Positions 17,855 to 27,959 of a stretch of 64,000 bases of DNA are shown here, one piece after another. The notes beneath the pieces were generated by a model. That model was not told where the DNA came from and did no database searches. It worked only from the letters and a program-made list of their open reading frames with translations. Position 1 is the stretch's first letter, and each line of letters starts with the position of its first letter. The position numbers and the translations under genes were made by a program. This DNA comes from Streptomyces antibioticus (GTDB lineage: Bacteria > Actinomycetota > Actinomycetes > Streptomycetales > Streptomycetaceae), in the NCBI RefSeq assembly GCF_002019855.1, contig NZ_CM007717.1, forward strand, positions 5,933,043 to 5,997,042, in the 5' to 3' direction.

Positions 17855-18795
17855 ACCCGCTCCCTTCCTGGCGCGACGGCCGCACCCGCACCACCCTCCT
17901 GAGGTTCGTCGACGAGGTGACCACACCGGGCGGCCCGGCCTTCGTGCCGCCCGAGGCCCGGATCGCCGCGTTCGACAACGACGGCACCCTCTGGCCCGAG
18001 CTGCCCATGCCCGTCCAACTGCACCACCTCACCGAGCAGTGGCGCCGCATGGCCGCCGAACGCCCCGAGCTGGCCGCCGAGGAGCCGTACGCCTCGGCGC
18101 TCACCGGCGACCCGACGTGGATCGCCTCCGTCGTCGCGGCCCACTACGCCGGGGACGACACCCGGCTGCCCACGCTCGCCGAGGCCGTGATCGCCACCCA
18201 GCGCGGCATGGACACCGCGACCCTGGCCGCCCGGATCGGGGAGTTCTTCGCCACCGCCCGGCACCCGCAGCTCGACCGGCCCTACCAGGCGTGCGCCTAT
18301 CAGCCGATGCGCGAGCTGCTCGGCCTGCTGCGCGGGCACGGGTTCACCACGGTGATCGTCTCCGGCGGCGGCCGGGACTTCATGCGCGTGATCTCCGAGG
18401 AGGTGTACGGGGTGCCGCCCGAGCGGGTCATCGGCTCCACCCCCGCCCTGCGCTGGGACCCCGACCGCGCGGACGTCGTGTACGGCGACGGGATCGAGCT
18501 GCTGGACGACGGCCCCGAGAAACCCCTGCGCATCTGGAGCCGGCTGGGCCGCCGCCCCCTGCTGGCCTGCGGCAACTCCAACGGCGACATCGACATGCTG
18601 GCCTACGCCGCCGCCACCCCCGGCGGCCTCGCGCTCCTGGTCCACCACGACGACCCGGACCGCGCCGACCCCGCCTACGACACCGGCGCCGAGCAGGCCC
18701 TGAGCGAGGCCGCGCGCAGGGGGTGGACGACGGTCAGCGTCCGCGACGACTGGTCCCGCGTCTTCCCGTCCCCGGACGACACCCCGGCCCCCTGA
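17851..18795 (+). CDS. HAD-superfamily hydrolase between FGE and sulfatase
   Basis: 314 aa. The haloacid-dehalogenase motifs are all there: motif I FDNDGTLW with nucleophile Asp42, motif II IVSGG, and motif IV GNSNGDIDML. A helical cap lies between about residues 55 and 160. The layout is that of phosphoserine-phosphatase-like (type I cap) HADs. The start is TTG at 17851 overlapping the FGE stop, with GAGGAG 6-7 bases upstream. The frame stays open upstream but overlaps FGE entirely. Its conserved position suggests a role with the sulfatase, perhaps dephosphorylating the desulfated product (inference only). Confidence 0.88.
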   Translation: MNPLPSWRDGRTRTTLLRFVDEVTTPGGPAFVPPEARIAAFDNDGTLWPELPMPVQLHHLTEQWRRMAAERPELAAEEPYASALTGDPTWIASVVAAHYAGDDTRLPTLAEAVIATQRGMDTATLAARIGEFFATARHPQLDRPYQACAYQPMRELLGLLRGHGFTTVIVSGGGRDFMRVISEEVYGVPPERVIGSTPALRWDPDRADVVYGDGIELLDDGPEKPLRIWSRLGRRPLLACGNSNGDIDMLAYAAATPGGLALLVHHDDPDRADPAYDTGAEQALSEAARRGWTTVSVRDDWSRVFPSPDDTPAP

Positions 18796-18907
18796 CTCCC
18801 CACCGCGCCACCCGTTCGTACGACCGGACGGGCGGCCGCCGTCCGCACCCGCGAAGCTGCTGACAACCGCGTTCTCGCGACCCGAAGCCCGCAGGGAAGG
18901 ACGCCCG

Positions 18908-21268
18908 GTGTCTGACACGTTCCGTGGTGTGATCAACCTCGATGTCCGCGACTCCGTCCCCGACTGGACCCCGTACCAGCAGCCGAAGGCTCCCGCCGGG
19001 TCGCCGAACATCGTCTACATCGTGCTCGACGACGTCGGCTTCGGGGCGCTGAGCTGCTACGGCGGCCCGATCGAGACCCCGAACATCGACCGGATCGCGG
19101 CGAACGGCCTGCGCTACTCCCAGTGGCACACCACCGCCCTGTGCTCGCCGACCCGCTCCGCCCTGCTGACCGGCCGCAACCACACCACCAACGGCATGGC
19201 GTGCATCAGCGAGGCCGCGATCGGCTTCCCCAGCGCCAACGGCCACATCCCGTCCGAGTGCGCCACCCTCGCCGAGGTCCTCGTCGAACGGGGCTACAGC
19301 ACCGCGCTGGTCGGCAAGTGGCATCTGTGCCCGGAGGACGAGATGAACCTCGCCTCCACCCGCCGGAACTGGCCCACCGGCCGCGGCTTCGAACGCTTCT
19401 ACGGCTTCCTGGGCGCCGAGACCAGCCAGTGGCACCCCGACCTGGTCCACGACCAGCACCCGGTCGAGCAGCCCACCACCCCGGAGGAGGGCTACCACTT
19501 CGGCGTCGACATCACCGACAAGGCCCTCCAGTACATCGACGACGTCAAGGCCATCGCCCCCGAGCGGCCCGTCCTGCTCTACTACGCGCCCGGCTGCGCG
19601 CACGCCCCGCACCAGGCGCCGCCCGAGTGGATCGACCGCTACCGGGGGCGGTTCGACGCCGGGTACGAGGCGATGCGCGAGGAGATCCTCGACCGGCAGA
19701 AGGAACTCGGGCTGGTCCCGGAGAACACCGAGCTGCCGCCGCTCAACCCGATCGGCACCCCCGAGACCCGCAGCGGCCCGAACGGCGAGCCGTTCCCGCC
19801 GCTCGACTTCACCCGCCCGTGGGCCGAGCTGAGCGCGGACGAGCAGCGGCTGTTCTCCCGGATGGCCGAGGTGTACGCCGGGTTCCTGTCGCACTGCGAC
19901 GACCAGATCGGCCGCCTGCTCGCCTATCTGGAGGAGATCGAGCAGCTCGACAACACGATCTTCGTCGTGGTGTCCGACAACGGCGCCAGCGGCGAGGGCG
20001 GCCCGAACGGCTCGGTCAACGAGAACAAGTTCTTCAACAACGTCGCCGACGACCTCGCCGAGAACCTCGCCATGATCGACAAGCTGGGCGGTCTGGAGAC
20101 ATACGGCCACTATCCGAACGGCTGGGCCATGGCCTTCAACACGCCGTTCAAGATGTGGAAGCGGTACTCGTTCAACGGCGGCACCTGCGACCCGTGCGTG
20201 ATCTCCTGGCCGGCCGGGATCGCCGCCCGGGGCGAGGTGCGGGACCAGTACCACCACGCCATCGACATCGTCCCCACCCTGCTCGACTGCCTCGGCCTGG
20301 ACCTGCCCGCGACCGTCAAGGGCGCCCCGCAGATCCCGCTCCAGGGCGTCAGCATGCGCTACAGCTTCGACTCCGCCGCGCTGCCGTCCGCGAAGAGCAC
20401 CCAGTTCTACTCGATGCTCGGCACGCGCGGGATCTGGCACCAGGGCTGGAAGGCCGTCACCACCCACCCGGCGATCAGCGGCTGGAGCAACTTCCAGCGG
20501 GACACCTGGGAGCTGTACCACACCGACACCGACCGCTCCGAACTCCACGACCTCGCGGGCCAGGAGCCCGAGCGGCTCCAGGAGCTGATCGGCCTGTGGT
20601 TCCACGAGGCCGGAGTCAACGGCGCCTTCCCGCTCGACGACCGCTCCGCCCTGGAGATCCTCTCCACCCCGCGCCCCGAACTCACCCCGGCCCGCAACCG
20701 GTACGTGTACCGGCCGGGCGGCTCCGAGGTGCCCGAGGCCGTCGCCGTCAACATCCGCAACCGTTCGTACGCCATCGGCGCCCTCGTCGACCTGCCCGGC
20801 GGCCCCGCCGCGGCGGGCGTCCTCTTCGCCCACGGCGGCCGCTTCGGCGGCCACGCGCTCTACGTCAAGGACGGCAGGCTGACGTACGTCTACAACTTCC
20901 TCGGCAGCGAGGAACAGCGGATCACCGCGACCGAGGACCTGCCGGCCGGCGAACAGCTCATCCTGGCCGCCTCCTTCGACAAGGACGGCGAGGTCTCACC
21001 CGGCGTCGCCACCGGCATCCTCAGCCTGTACCACGGCGACCGGAAGGTGGGCGAGGGCCGGATCAGGACCCAGCCCGGCCGCTTCACCCTCGCCGGCGAG
21101 GGCCTCAACGTCGGCAAGGACGGCGGCGACGCCGTCACCTCCGACTACCCCGGCCCCGCCCCCCACGCCTTCACCGGCGGCACCCTCCACCGCGTCGCCG
21201 TCGACGTCAGCGGCGACCCCTACGTCGACCTCGAACGAGAGGCGGAGGCGATGCTCGCCCGCGAGTAG
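18908..21268 (+). CDS. type I arylsulfatase
   Basis: 786 aa, a long actinobacterial arylsulfatase like mycobacterial AtsA-type enzymes. Metal ligands are in VYIVLDDVGFG; the sulfatase signature CSPTRSALLTG places the residue to be converted to formylglycine at Cys79. Further active-site elements are LVGKWHLCP and VVSDNGASGEGG. The last about 150 residues form a beta-rich C-terminal domain. There is no signal peptide, so it is cytosolic or exported otherwise. GTG at 18908 has AGGGAAGGA upstream. It follows the HAD gene by 112 bp with no clear terminator and probably belongs to the same transcript. Confidence 0.95.
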   Translation: MSDTFRGVINLDVRDSVPDWTPYQQPKAPAGSPNIVYIVLDDVGFGALSCYGGPIETPNIDRIAANGLRYSQWHTTALCSPTRSALLTGRNHTTNGMACISEAAIGFPSANGHIPSECATLAEVLVERGYSTALVGKWHLCPEDEMNLASTRRNWPTGRGFERFYGFLGAETSQWHPDLVHDQHPVEQPTTPEEGYHFGVDITDKALQYIDDVKAIAPERPVLLYYAPGCAHAPHQAPPEWIDRYRGRFDAGYEAMREEILDRQKELGLVPENTELPPLNPIGTPETRSGPNGEPFPPLDFTRPWAELSADEQRLFSRMAEVYAGFLSHCDDQIGRLLAYLEEIEQLDNTIFVVVSDNGASGEGGPNGSVNENKFFNNVADDLAENLAMIDKLGGLETYGHYPNGWAMAFNTPFKMWKRYSFNGGTCDPCVISWPAGIAARGEVRDQYHHAIDIVPTLLDCLGLDLPATVKGAPQIPLQGVSMRYSFDSAALPSAKSTQFYSMLGTRGIWHQGWKAVTTHPAISGWSNFQRDTWELYHTDTDRSELHDLAGQEPERLQELIGLWFHEAGVNGAFPLDDRSALEILSTPRPELTPARNRYVYRPGGSEVPEAVAVNIRNRSYAIGALVDLPGGPAAAGVLFAHGGRFGGHALYVKDGRLTYVYNFLGSEEQRITATEDLPAGEQLILAASFDKDGEVSPGVATGILSLYHGDRKVGEGRIRTQPGRFTLAGEGLNVGKDGGDAVTSDYPGPAPHAFTGGTLHRVAVDVSGDPYVDLEREAEAMLARE

Positions 21269-21288
21269 CGGGCCGCGGGGGCCGGCGG

Positions 21289-22656
<1,368 letters not shown>

Positions 22657-22769
22657 GGGTACTCCTCACAGCAGGGGTGGTGCGGGGGTGGTGCGTCACA
22701 GGTGCTCGCCGGGTGCCCCGCACCTCCGGGTCTCACTTCCGAGTGTGCGGGGCGACCGACGAAAAGGAA

Positions 22770-24035
22770 CTACTTGTTCAGAACGGGGTACAGCGGGTGC
22801 TTCTCGGCCAGCGCGGTGACCCGCGCCTTCAGCGCCGCGGCGTCGTACGACGGCTTGAGCGCCTCGGCGATCACGTCCGCGACCTCGGCGAAGTCCTCGG
22901 CCGTGAAGCCGCGGGTGGCCAGGGCCGGGGTGCCGATCCGCAGGCCCGAGGTGACCATCGGGGGCCGCGGGTCGTTCGGGACGGCGTTGCGGTTGACCGT
23001 GATGCCGACCTCGTGGAGACGGTCCTCGGCCTGCTGCCCGTCCAGCTCGGAGTCGCGCAGGTCGACCAGGATCAGGTGCACGTCCGTACCGCCGGACAGC
23101 ACGTTCACCCCGGCCTCACGGGCGTCGGCGGCCGTCAGACGCTCGGCGAGGATCCGCGCGCCCTCGACGGTGCGGCGCTGGCGCTCCTTGAAGTCCTCCG
23201 AGGCCGCGACCTTGAAGGAGACCGCCTTCGCGGCGATCACATGCTCCAGCGGACCGCCCTGGAAGCCCGGGAAGACCGAGGAGTTCAGCTTCTTCGCGAA
23301 CTCCTTCTTCGCCAGGATGATGCCGCCGCGCGGGCCGCCCAGGGTCTTGTGGGTGGTGGAGGTGACCACGTCGGCGTGGGGCACCGGGTTGGCGTGCAGA
23401 CCGGCCGCGACCAGGCCCGCGAAGTGCGCCATGTCCACCCACAGGTGGGCCCCGACCTCGTCGGCGATCCGGCGGAACTCGGCGAAGTCCAGCTCGCGCG
23501 GGTACGCCGACCAGCCGGCGATGATCACCTTGGGGCGGTGCTCCTTGGCGAGCCGCTCCAGCTCGGCCATGTCGACCAGACCGGTCTCCGCGTCCACGTG
23601 GTACGCGACCACGTCGAACTGCTTGCCGGAGAAGTTCAGGCGCATGCCGTGGGTGAGATGGCCGCCGTGGGCCAGGTCCAGGCCGAGGATGGTGTCCCCG
23701 GGCTGGGCCAGGGCGAACAGCGCGGCCTGGTTGGCGGAGGCGCCGGAGTGCGGCTGGACGTTGGCGTACTCGGCGCCGAACAGGTCCTTGACCCGGTCGA
23801 TCGCGATCTGCTCGGCCACGTCGACGTGCTCGCAGCCGCCGTAGTAGCGGCGGCCGGGGTAGCCCTCGGCGTACTTGTTGGTCAGAACCGAACCCTGGGC
23901 CTCCATGACCGCGAGCGGAGCGAAGTTCTCCGAGGCGATCATCTCCAGGGTGGACTGCTGGCGGTGCAGCTCGGCGTCGACCGCGGCCGCGATCTCCGGG
24001 TCGAGCTCGTGCAGGGGCGTGTTCAGGACGGACAT
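22770..24035 (-). CDS. glyA: serine hydroxymethyltransferase
   Basis: PLP enzyme interconverting glycine plus methylene-tetrahydrofolate with serine, 421 aa. The PLP lysine is in TTSTTHKTLGGPRGG (about residue 230); the N-terminal TLEMIASENFAP motif is present. ATG at 24035 has GAGGAG upstream; the open frame before it is gcvH sequence in another frame. It starts 14 bp after the gcvH stop, so co-transcription is nearly certain. It couples the one-carbon units released by GcvT to a second glycine. Confidence 0.96.
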   Translation of the reverse strand: MSVLNTPLHELDPEIAAAVDAELHRQQSTLEMIASENFAPLAVMEAQGSVLTNKYAEGYPGRRYYGGCEHVDVAEQIAIDRVKDLFGAEYANVQPHSGASANQAALFALAQPGDTILGLDLAHGGHLTHGMRLNFSGKQFDVVAYHVDAETGLVDMAELERLAKEHRPKVIIAGWSAYPRELDFAEFRRIADEVGAHLWVDMAHFAGLVAAGLHANPVPHADVVTSTTHKTLGGPRGGIILAKKEFAKKLNSSVFPGFQGGPLEHVIAAKAVSFKVAASEDFKERQRRTVEGARILAERLTAADAREAGVNVLSGGTDVHLILVDLRDSELDGQQAEDRLHEVGITVNRNAVPNDPRPPMVTSGLRIGTPALATRGFTAEDFAEVADVIAEALKPSYDAAALKARVTALAEKHPLYPVLNK

Positions 24036-24049
24036 ACGGCTACGACTCC

Positions 24050-24427
24050 TCAGCCGGCGGTGTAGGCGGTGTACTCGTCGGCGGAGAGCAGCTCCTCCTG
24101 CTCGCCCGTCACGCGTACCTTGAACAGCCACCCGCCCTCGAAGGGGGCGGAGTTCACCAGCGACGGGTCGTCGACGACGTCCTGGTTGACCTCGACGATC
24201 TCGCCGTCGACCGGCGAGTACAGCTCGCTGACCGACTTGGTGGACTCCAGCTCACCGCAGGACTCGCCCGCGGTGACCGCGTCGCCGACCTCCGGGAGCT
24301 GGACGAAGACCACGTCGCCGAGCGCGTTGGCCGCGTGCTCCGTGATGCCGACCGTCGAGACGCCGTCCGCGGCGGCCGACAGCCACTCGTGCTCCTTGCT
24401 GTACCGAAGCTGCTGGGGGTTGCTCAT
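24050..24427 (-). CDS. gcvH: glycine cleavage system H protein
   Basis: Lipoyl carrier of the glycine cleavage complex, 125 aa. The lipoylated lysine is Lys64 in ELESTKSVSELYSP, and the C-terminal GGWLFKVRV is typical. ATG at 24427 has AGGAGA at good spacing. About 300 bp with an inverted-repeat element separate it from gcvT. gcvP and lipoamide dehydrogenase are not in the window. Confidence 0.96.
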   Translation of the reverse strand: MSNPQQLRYSKEHEWLSAAADGVSTVGITEHAANALGDVVFVQLPEVGDAVTAGESCGELESTKSVSELYSPVDGEIVEVNQDVVDDPSLVNSAPFEGGWLFKVRVTGEQEELLSADEYTAYTAG

Positions 24428-24539
24428 GGCCTGAATTCTCCTGTACGCGAGGGACTGCTGGTGAATGAGGGACTGCTGCACACGCGAGTGAGCAGCGCAA
24501 AGGTGCGCAGGGGTCACCCGCGCGCGGTGCTCAGTGTTC

Positions 24540-24726
24540 AGGACCTCTCTTTCGGATCTTGCCGGGGGTCGCGGGCCCTGGCACGCACATCTGCGGCGTT
24601 GTCGTCGGTTGTCAACGCTCCGCGTTGCCGCCCTCCTCCGCCTTGCAGCTGCACGCACCAGACCCCGCTCGGGCCCGCCGAGACGCACCGTCACTCGGGG
24701 TCGGCCAGATCCGAAAGAGAGGTCCT
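24540..24726. repeat. 187-bp element bounded by 20-bp perfect inverted repeats
   Basis: Arms 24540-24559 and 24707-24726 are exact reverse complements over 20 bp (AGGACCTCTCTTTCGGATCT on the plus strand), enclosing 147 bp. The right arm covers the first base of the gcvT stop codon and the left arm ends about 110 bp before the gcvH start. The interior has no open frame with a start and is GC-rich with a GCAGCTGC palindrome. It could be a miniature inverted-repeat element or a structured RNA domain inside the gcvT-gcvH message. No target-site duplication longer than one or two bases is evident. Confidence 0.8.
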
Positions 24727-25846
24727 ACTTCTGCCGCTTGTAGAACGGCAGCGGCACGACCTCGTACGGCTCGTGGGTGCCGCGGATGTCCACGCCGACG
24801 CCCGGGGTGCCCGGGGCGGCGTGCGCGGCGTCGACGTAGGCCATCGCGATCGGCTTGCCCAGCGTCGGGGAGGGGGCGCCGGAGGTGACCTCGCCGATCA
24901 CCTCGCCGCCGGAGACGACGGAGAACCCGGCGCGCGGCACCCGGCGGCCCTCGGCGACCAGGCCGACCAGCACCCGCGGCGGCTTCGCGGCGGCCCGCTC
25001 GGCGGCTTCCTGGAGCGCCTCGCGCCCCACGAAGTCGCCCTCCTTCTCGAACTTCACCACGCGCCCGAGGCCCGCGTCGAAGGGGGTCAGCGCGGTCGAC
25101 AGCTCGTGCCCGTACAGCGGCATGCCCGCCTCCAGGCGCAGCGTGTCGCGGCAGGACAGCCCGCACGGGACCAGTCCGACGCCCGCGCCGGCCTCGGTCA
25201 ACGCCTGCCACAGCTCGACGGCGTGCTCCGGCTTCACGAACAGTTCGAAGCCGTCCTCGCCGGTGTAGCCGGTGCGGGCGATCAGCGCGGGGACCCCGGC
25301 GACCGTGCCCGGCAGGCCGGCGTAGTACTTCAGGCCGTCGAGGTCGGCGTCGGTGAGGGACTTCAGGATGCCGGGGGACTCGGGGCCCTGGACGGCGATC
25401 AGCGCGTACGCGTCCCGGTCGTCGCGGACCTCGGCGTCGAAGCCGGCCGACCGCTCCACCAGGGCGTCCAGCACGGTCTGCGCGTTGGAGGCGTTGGCGA
25501 CGACCAGGTACTCGGTCTCGGCCAGCCGGTAGACGATCAGGTCGTCCAGGATGCCGCCGTCGGCCCGGCAGATCATGGTGTAGCGGGCCCGGCCGGGCTT
25601 GACCCCGCCGATGTTGCCCACCAGGGCGAAGTCGAGCAGGGCCGCGGCCTGCGGGCCGGTGACGGCGATCTCGCCCATGTGCGAGAGGTCGAAGAGCCCG
25701 GCGCGGGTGCGTACGGCGGTGTGCTCGTCGCGCTCGGAGCCGTAGCGCAGGGGCATGTCCCAGCCGGCGAAGTCGGTCATCGTCGCGCCCAGCGAGCGAT
25801 GCAGAGCATCGAGCGCGGTGTGACGGAGTTCTTCGGTACTGCTCAT
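24725..25846 (-). CDS. gcvT: glycine cleavage system T protein (aminomethyltransferase)
   Basis: Transfers the methylene group from the H-protein aminomethyl intermediate to tetrahydrofolate, releasing ammonia; 373 aa. Recognisable segments are FAGWDMPLRYGSE, LFDLSHMGEI, and the C-terminal barrel ending RGTHEPYEVVPLPFYKR. ATG at 25846 is preceded by GGGAGACG; the frame opens further but runs into the riboswitch. First gene of the glycine operon, controlled by the tandem glycine riboswitch just upstream. Confidence 0.96.
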   Translation of the reverse strand: MSSTEELRHTALDALHRSLGATMTDFAGWDMPLRYGSERDEHTAVRTRAGLFDLSHMGEIAVTGPQAAALLDFALVGNIGGVKPGRARYTMICRADGGILDDLIVYRLAETEYLVVANASNAQTVLDALVERSAGFDAEVRDDRDAYALIAVQGPESPGILKSLTDADLDGLKYYAGLPGTVAGVPALIARTGYTGEDGFELFVKPEHAVELWQALTEAGAGVGLVPCGLSCRDTLRLEAGMPLYGHELSTALTPFDAGLGRVVKFEKEGDFVGREALQEAAERAAAKPPRVLVGLVAEGRRVPRAGFSVVSGGEVIGEVTSGAPSPTLGKPIAMAYVDAAHAAPGTPGVGVDIRGTHEPYEVVPLPFYKRQK

Positions 25847-25868
25847 CGGTCGTTCGTCTCCCAAGGCA

Positions 25869-26103
25869 TGACAGACAGGGCGAGGGCGTTCCTCCCCATC
25901 TGTCATCGGAACCTGAGAGGTTCGCCATGACCGCGCGCCTGTGGACACGGCGGGTCGTGGCTTGCACCTTGGGTGGGACCACCGGTGACGGCGGTCCGCT
26001 TTTCAGATGTGCCTCGCCCGCGCGGTAACGGTGCCTGAGAGATTCAAGGGAGGGACTTGCTCCTTCGGCGCCCCAGCGAAGACTGGGAACTCTCCCGCGC
26101 GGA
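25869..26103 (-). promoter_or_regulatory. tandem glycine riboswitch of the gcvT operon
   Basis: Two glycine aptamers in series. Aptamer 1 (about 26103 to 26015) shows GGGAGAG, GCCGAAGGAGCAAG and AATCTCTCAGGCAC; aptamer 2 (about 26010 to 25891) shows ATCTGAAAAGC, GGTGCAAGCC and AACCTCTCAGGTTCCGATGAC. A plausible switch is visible: RNA bases 25897-25902 can pair with 26004-26009 (P1 of aptamer 2), or the same region can join a hairpin with 25869-25875 (TGACAGA / TCTGTCA) next to the gcvT ribosome site. Glycine binding should favour expression, as known for gcvT switches. No U-tract follows the hairpin. Confidence 0.95.
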
Positions 26104-26157
26104 TTCAAACGGCCGGTATGCAGTTGGCGCGCCCATCATTGCACGCCCCGCCCCGGT

Positions 26158-26191
26158 CGCCACAGGCCGCATCTGTAACCGGCCTGTGGCG
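26158..26191. other. hairpin between riboswitch and P-loop gene
   Basis: Inverted repeat of 12 bp (26158-26169 / 26180-26191, core CCACAGGCC) around a 10-base loop. It sits between two divergent transcripts, upstream of both, so it is more likely an operator or regulatory structure than a terminator. Nothing else is recognised between 26104 and 26284. Confidence 0.4.
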
Positions 26192-26284
26192 GTACGCGCA
26201 CGAAAACGCGAGACATCACGCATTACCTTCTCTTTACGCTCGGTGGGGAGAAGACTTGCCTGACCCCAGGGGAGGACGATCACG

Positions 26285-26965
26285 GTGAACAGGACCCCCG
26301 CGAGGACCACGGTTCTCGCGACCACCTCGGCGCTCGCGCTGCCGGCACAGCCCGCCGCACCCGCCCGGGAGGCGCGCCGAGCCCGGACCGCACCCGTCGT
26401 CCGCGATCTGCGCGACCGCTCGGGACGCGGCCCGCACGGCCTGCTCTTCGGCCGCCACGACCTGGTGGTGGTCACCGGTCTGCCCGGCAGCGGCAAGTCG
26501 ACGCTGATGCGGCGCGCGGTCACCGGCACCCGTATCGACTCCCAGGACACCCGCGACCGCTGGGACGCCCGCGTGCCCCGCTTCCTGCCCTACGCCCTCT
26601 ACCGCCCCCTGGTCCGCCTCGCCCACTTCGCCGCGCTGCGCCGCGCCCTGCGCACCGGTGAGGGCGTCGTCGTCCACGACTGCGGCACCCAGGCGTGGGT
26701 GCGCGACTGGCTGGCCCGCGAGGCCCGGCGCCGCGGCGCCACCCTGCATCTGCTGCTGCTCGACGTCACCCCGGACGCGGCGCTGGCCGGGCAGCGCGAG
26801 CGCGGCCGGGGCGTCTCGCGGTACGCGTTCCTGCGCCACCGCACGGCCGCCGCCCGGCTGCTGCGCTCGGTGGAGCGCGGCCGGCTGCCCGCCGGGGTCG
26901 GCGCGGCGGTGCTGCTCGACCGGGACGCGGCGGACGCCCTGAACCGGATCGGCTTCTCCGCCTGA
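26285..26965 (+). CDS. P-loop ATPase, kinase-like (AAA_33 type)
   Basis: 226 aa. An Ala/Arg-rich N-terminal about 55 residues precede a nucleotide kinase-like domain with Walker A GLPGSGKST (about 64-72). The substrate loop IDSQDTRDRWD follows; the lid-like segment is RERGRGVSRYAFLRHR. It resembles the predicted kinases annotated as ATP-binding or zeta-toxin-like proteins. Phosphate acceptor unknown. GTG at 26285 has GGGGAGG 8 bases upstream. Divergent from the glycine operon. Confidence 0.75.
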   Translation: MNRTPARTTVLATTSALALPAQPAAPAREARRARTAPVVRDLRDRSGRGPHGLLFGRHDLVVVTGLPGSGKSTLMRRAVTGTRIDSQDTRDRWDARVPRFLPYALYRPLVRLAHFAALRRALRTGEGVVVHDCGTQAWVRDWLAREARRRGATLHLLLLDVTPDAALAGQRERGRGVSRYAFLRHRTAAARLLRSVERGRLPAGVGAAVLLDRDAADALNRIGFSA

Positions 26966-27076
26966 TCACCACGGGGGCCCGGCGCTCCCCTCTCGCCCGG
27001 AGGAACCCGGAGGAAAGCGCCCCCGTACCCGTTAGCCTTTCAGCCACACCCGTGGTCACCAGCAGGCGGTAGGCAG

Positions 27077-27865
27077 ATGGACTTCCCACCGGCGGACTTC
27101 CCGACGGCATTCCCCGCACCGGCACACCCCCATCCGCACGGCGGATGGCCGGGCAACGAACTGGAGGAGGTGCTCTCCGCCTCCCTCGGCGTGCCCGGCG
27201 CCGGCGGCCGCATCGTGGAGGTGCTCGGCCGCAGCTTCGTCTGGGTCCCGCTGCCCAGCGGCGGCGGCCCGCGCAGCGGCCCCCTCGATCTGCCCGCCAT
27301 CGAGCTGGAGGGGCAGGCGTACGTGCCGGTGTTCAGCTCCGAGGAGCAGCTCCGTCAGGTCGCCGGCACCCATATGTCGTTCACGATCGCCCCGGCCGTG
27401 GAGTTCGCGCGCGGTCTGCCGCCACAGGCCGGCCTGTTCGTCAACCCGGAGGGCGTGGTCGGCGTCCCGCTGCCGCCGGCCGCCGTGGCCGAGCTGTGCC
27501 GGGCCGGCCGCACCCCGCTGGACGGCCCCGCCGCCGGCGGCCGCGTCCGTCTCTTCGAACCCGACTGGCAGGACGACCCGGTGGACTTCCTCGCCGCCGC
27601 CTCGGCCGAGTTCGACGCCACGGGCGTGGTCCGCACCGCCCGCCGCTGCCTGGCGGCGATCGAGACCGCCGACCCGGTGATGTTCATCGGCGTCGAGGTC
27701 TCCCACCTCGACCCCGACCTGCGCGAACTCCCGCTGGACGCCCTCGGCCGCGCCCTGGGGCGTGCCCCGGTGGGCTGGCCGGTCAACCTGATCCTCCTGG
27801 ACGTGGCCCAGGATCCGGTGGGGGAGTGGATGAAGGACAAGGTCCGCCCCTTCTACCGGCGTTAG
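27077..27865 (+). CDS. SseB-family protein (enhanced serine sensitivity type), first copy
   Basis: 262 aa with an N-terminal SseB domain: the phrases ELEEVLSASLG, VWVPLP and YVPVFSSEEQL are typical. A C-terminal SseB-C-like part contains MFIGVEVSHLDPDLRELPLD and ends VKDKVRPFYRR-like (MKDKVRPFYRR). ATG at 27077 with only a weak Shine-Dalgarno. It forms a pair with the next gene, whose end (MRAGARPFYDR) is clearly related. E. coli SseB was named for enhanced serine sensitivity when overexpressed; its biochemical role is unclear. A small GGCCGCC/GGCGGCC hairpin at 27874-27893 follows. Confidence 0.82.
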   Translation: MDFPPADFPTAFPAPAHPHPHGGWPGNELEEVLSASLGVPGAGGRIVEVLGRSFVWVPLPSGGGPRSGPLDLPAIELEGQAYVPVFSSEEQLRQVAGTHMSFTIAPAVEFARGLPPQAGLFVNPEGVVGVPLPPAAVAELCRAGRTPLDGPAAGGRVRLFEPDWQDDPVDFLAAASAEFDATGVVRTARRCLAAIETADPVMFIGVEVSHLDPDLRELPLDALGRALGRAPVGWPVNLILLDVAQDPVGEWMKDKVRPFYRR

Positions 27866-27959
27866 CGGCTCCCGGCCGCCACCGTCGGCGGCCCCGGGCC
27901 CGTGGGCGCTTAAGCTGTTCCCGTACGCGGGGCAACTCATGGATGAAGGGGCGGTACAG

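Noticed and set aside
24612..26108. Minus-strand frame covering the glycine riboswitch and gcvT
   Set aside because: It is a frame-shifted reading of gcvT plus structured leader RNA; GcvT homology is in the other frame.
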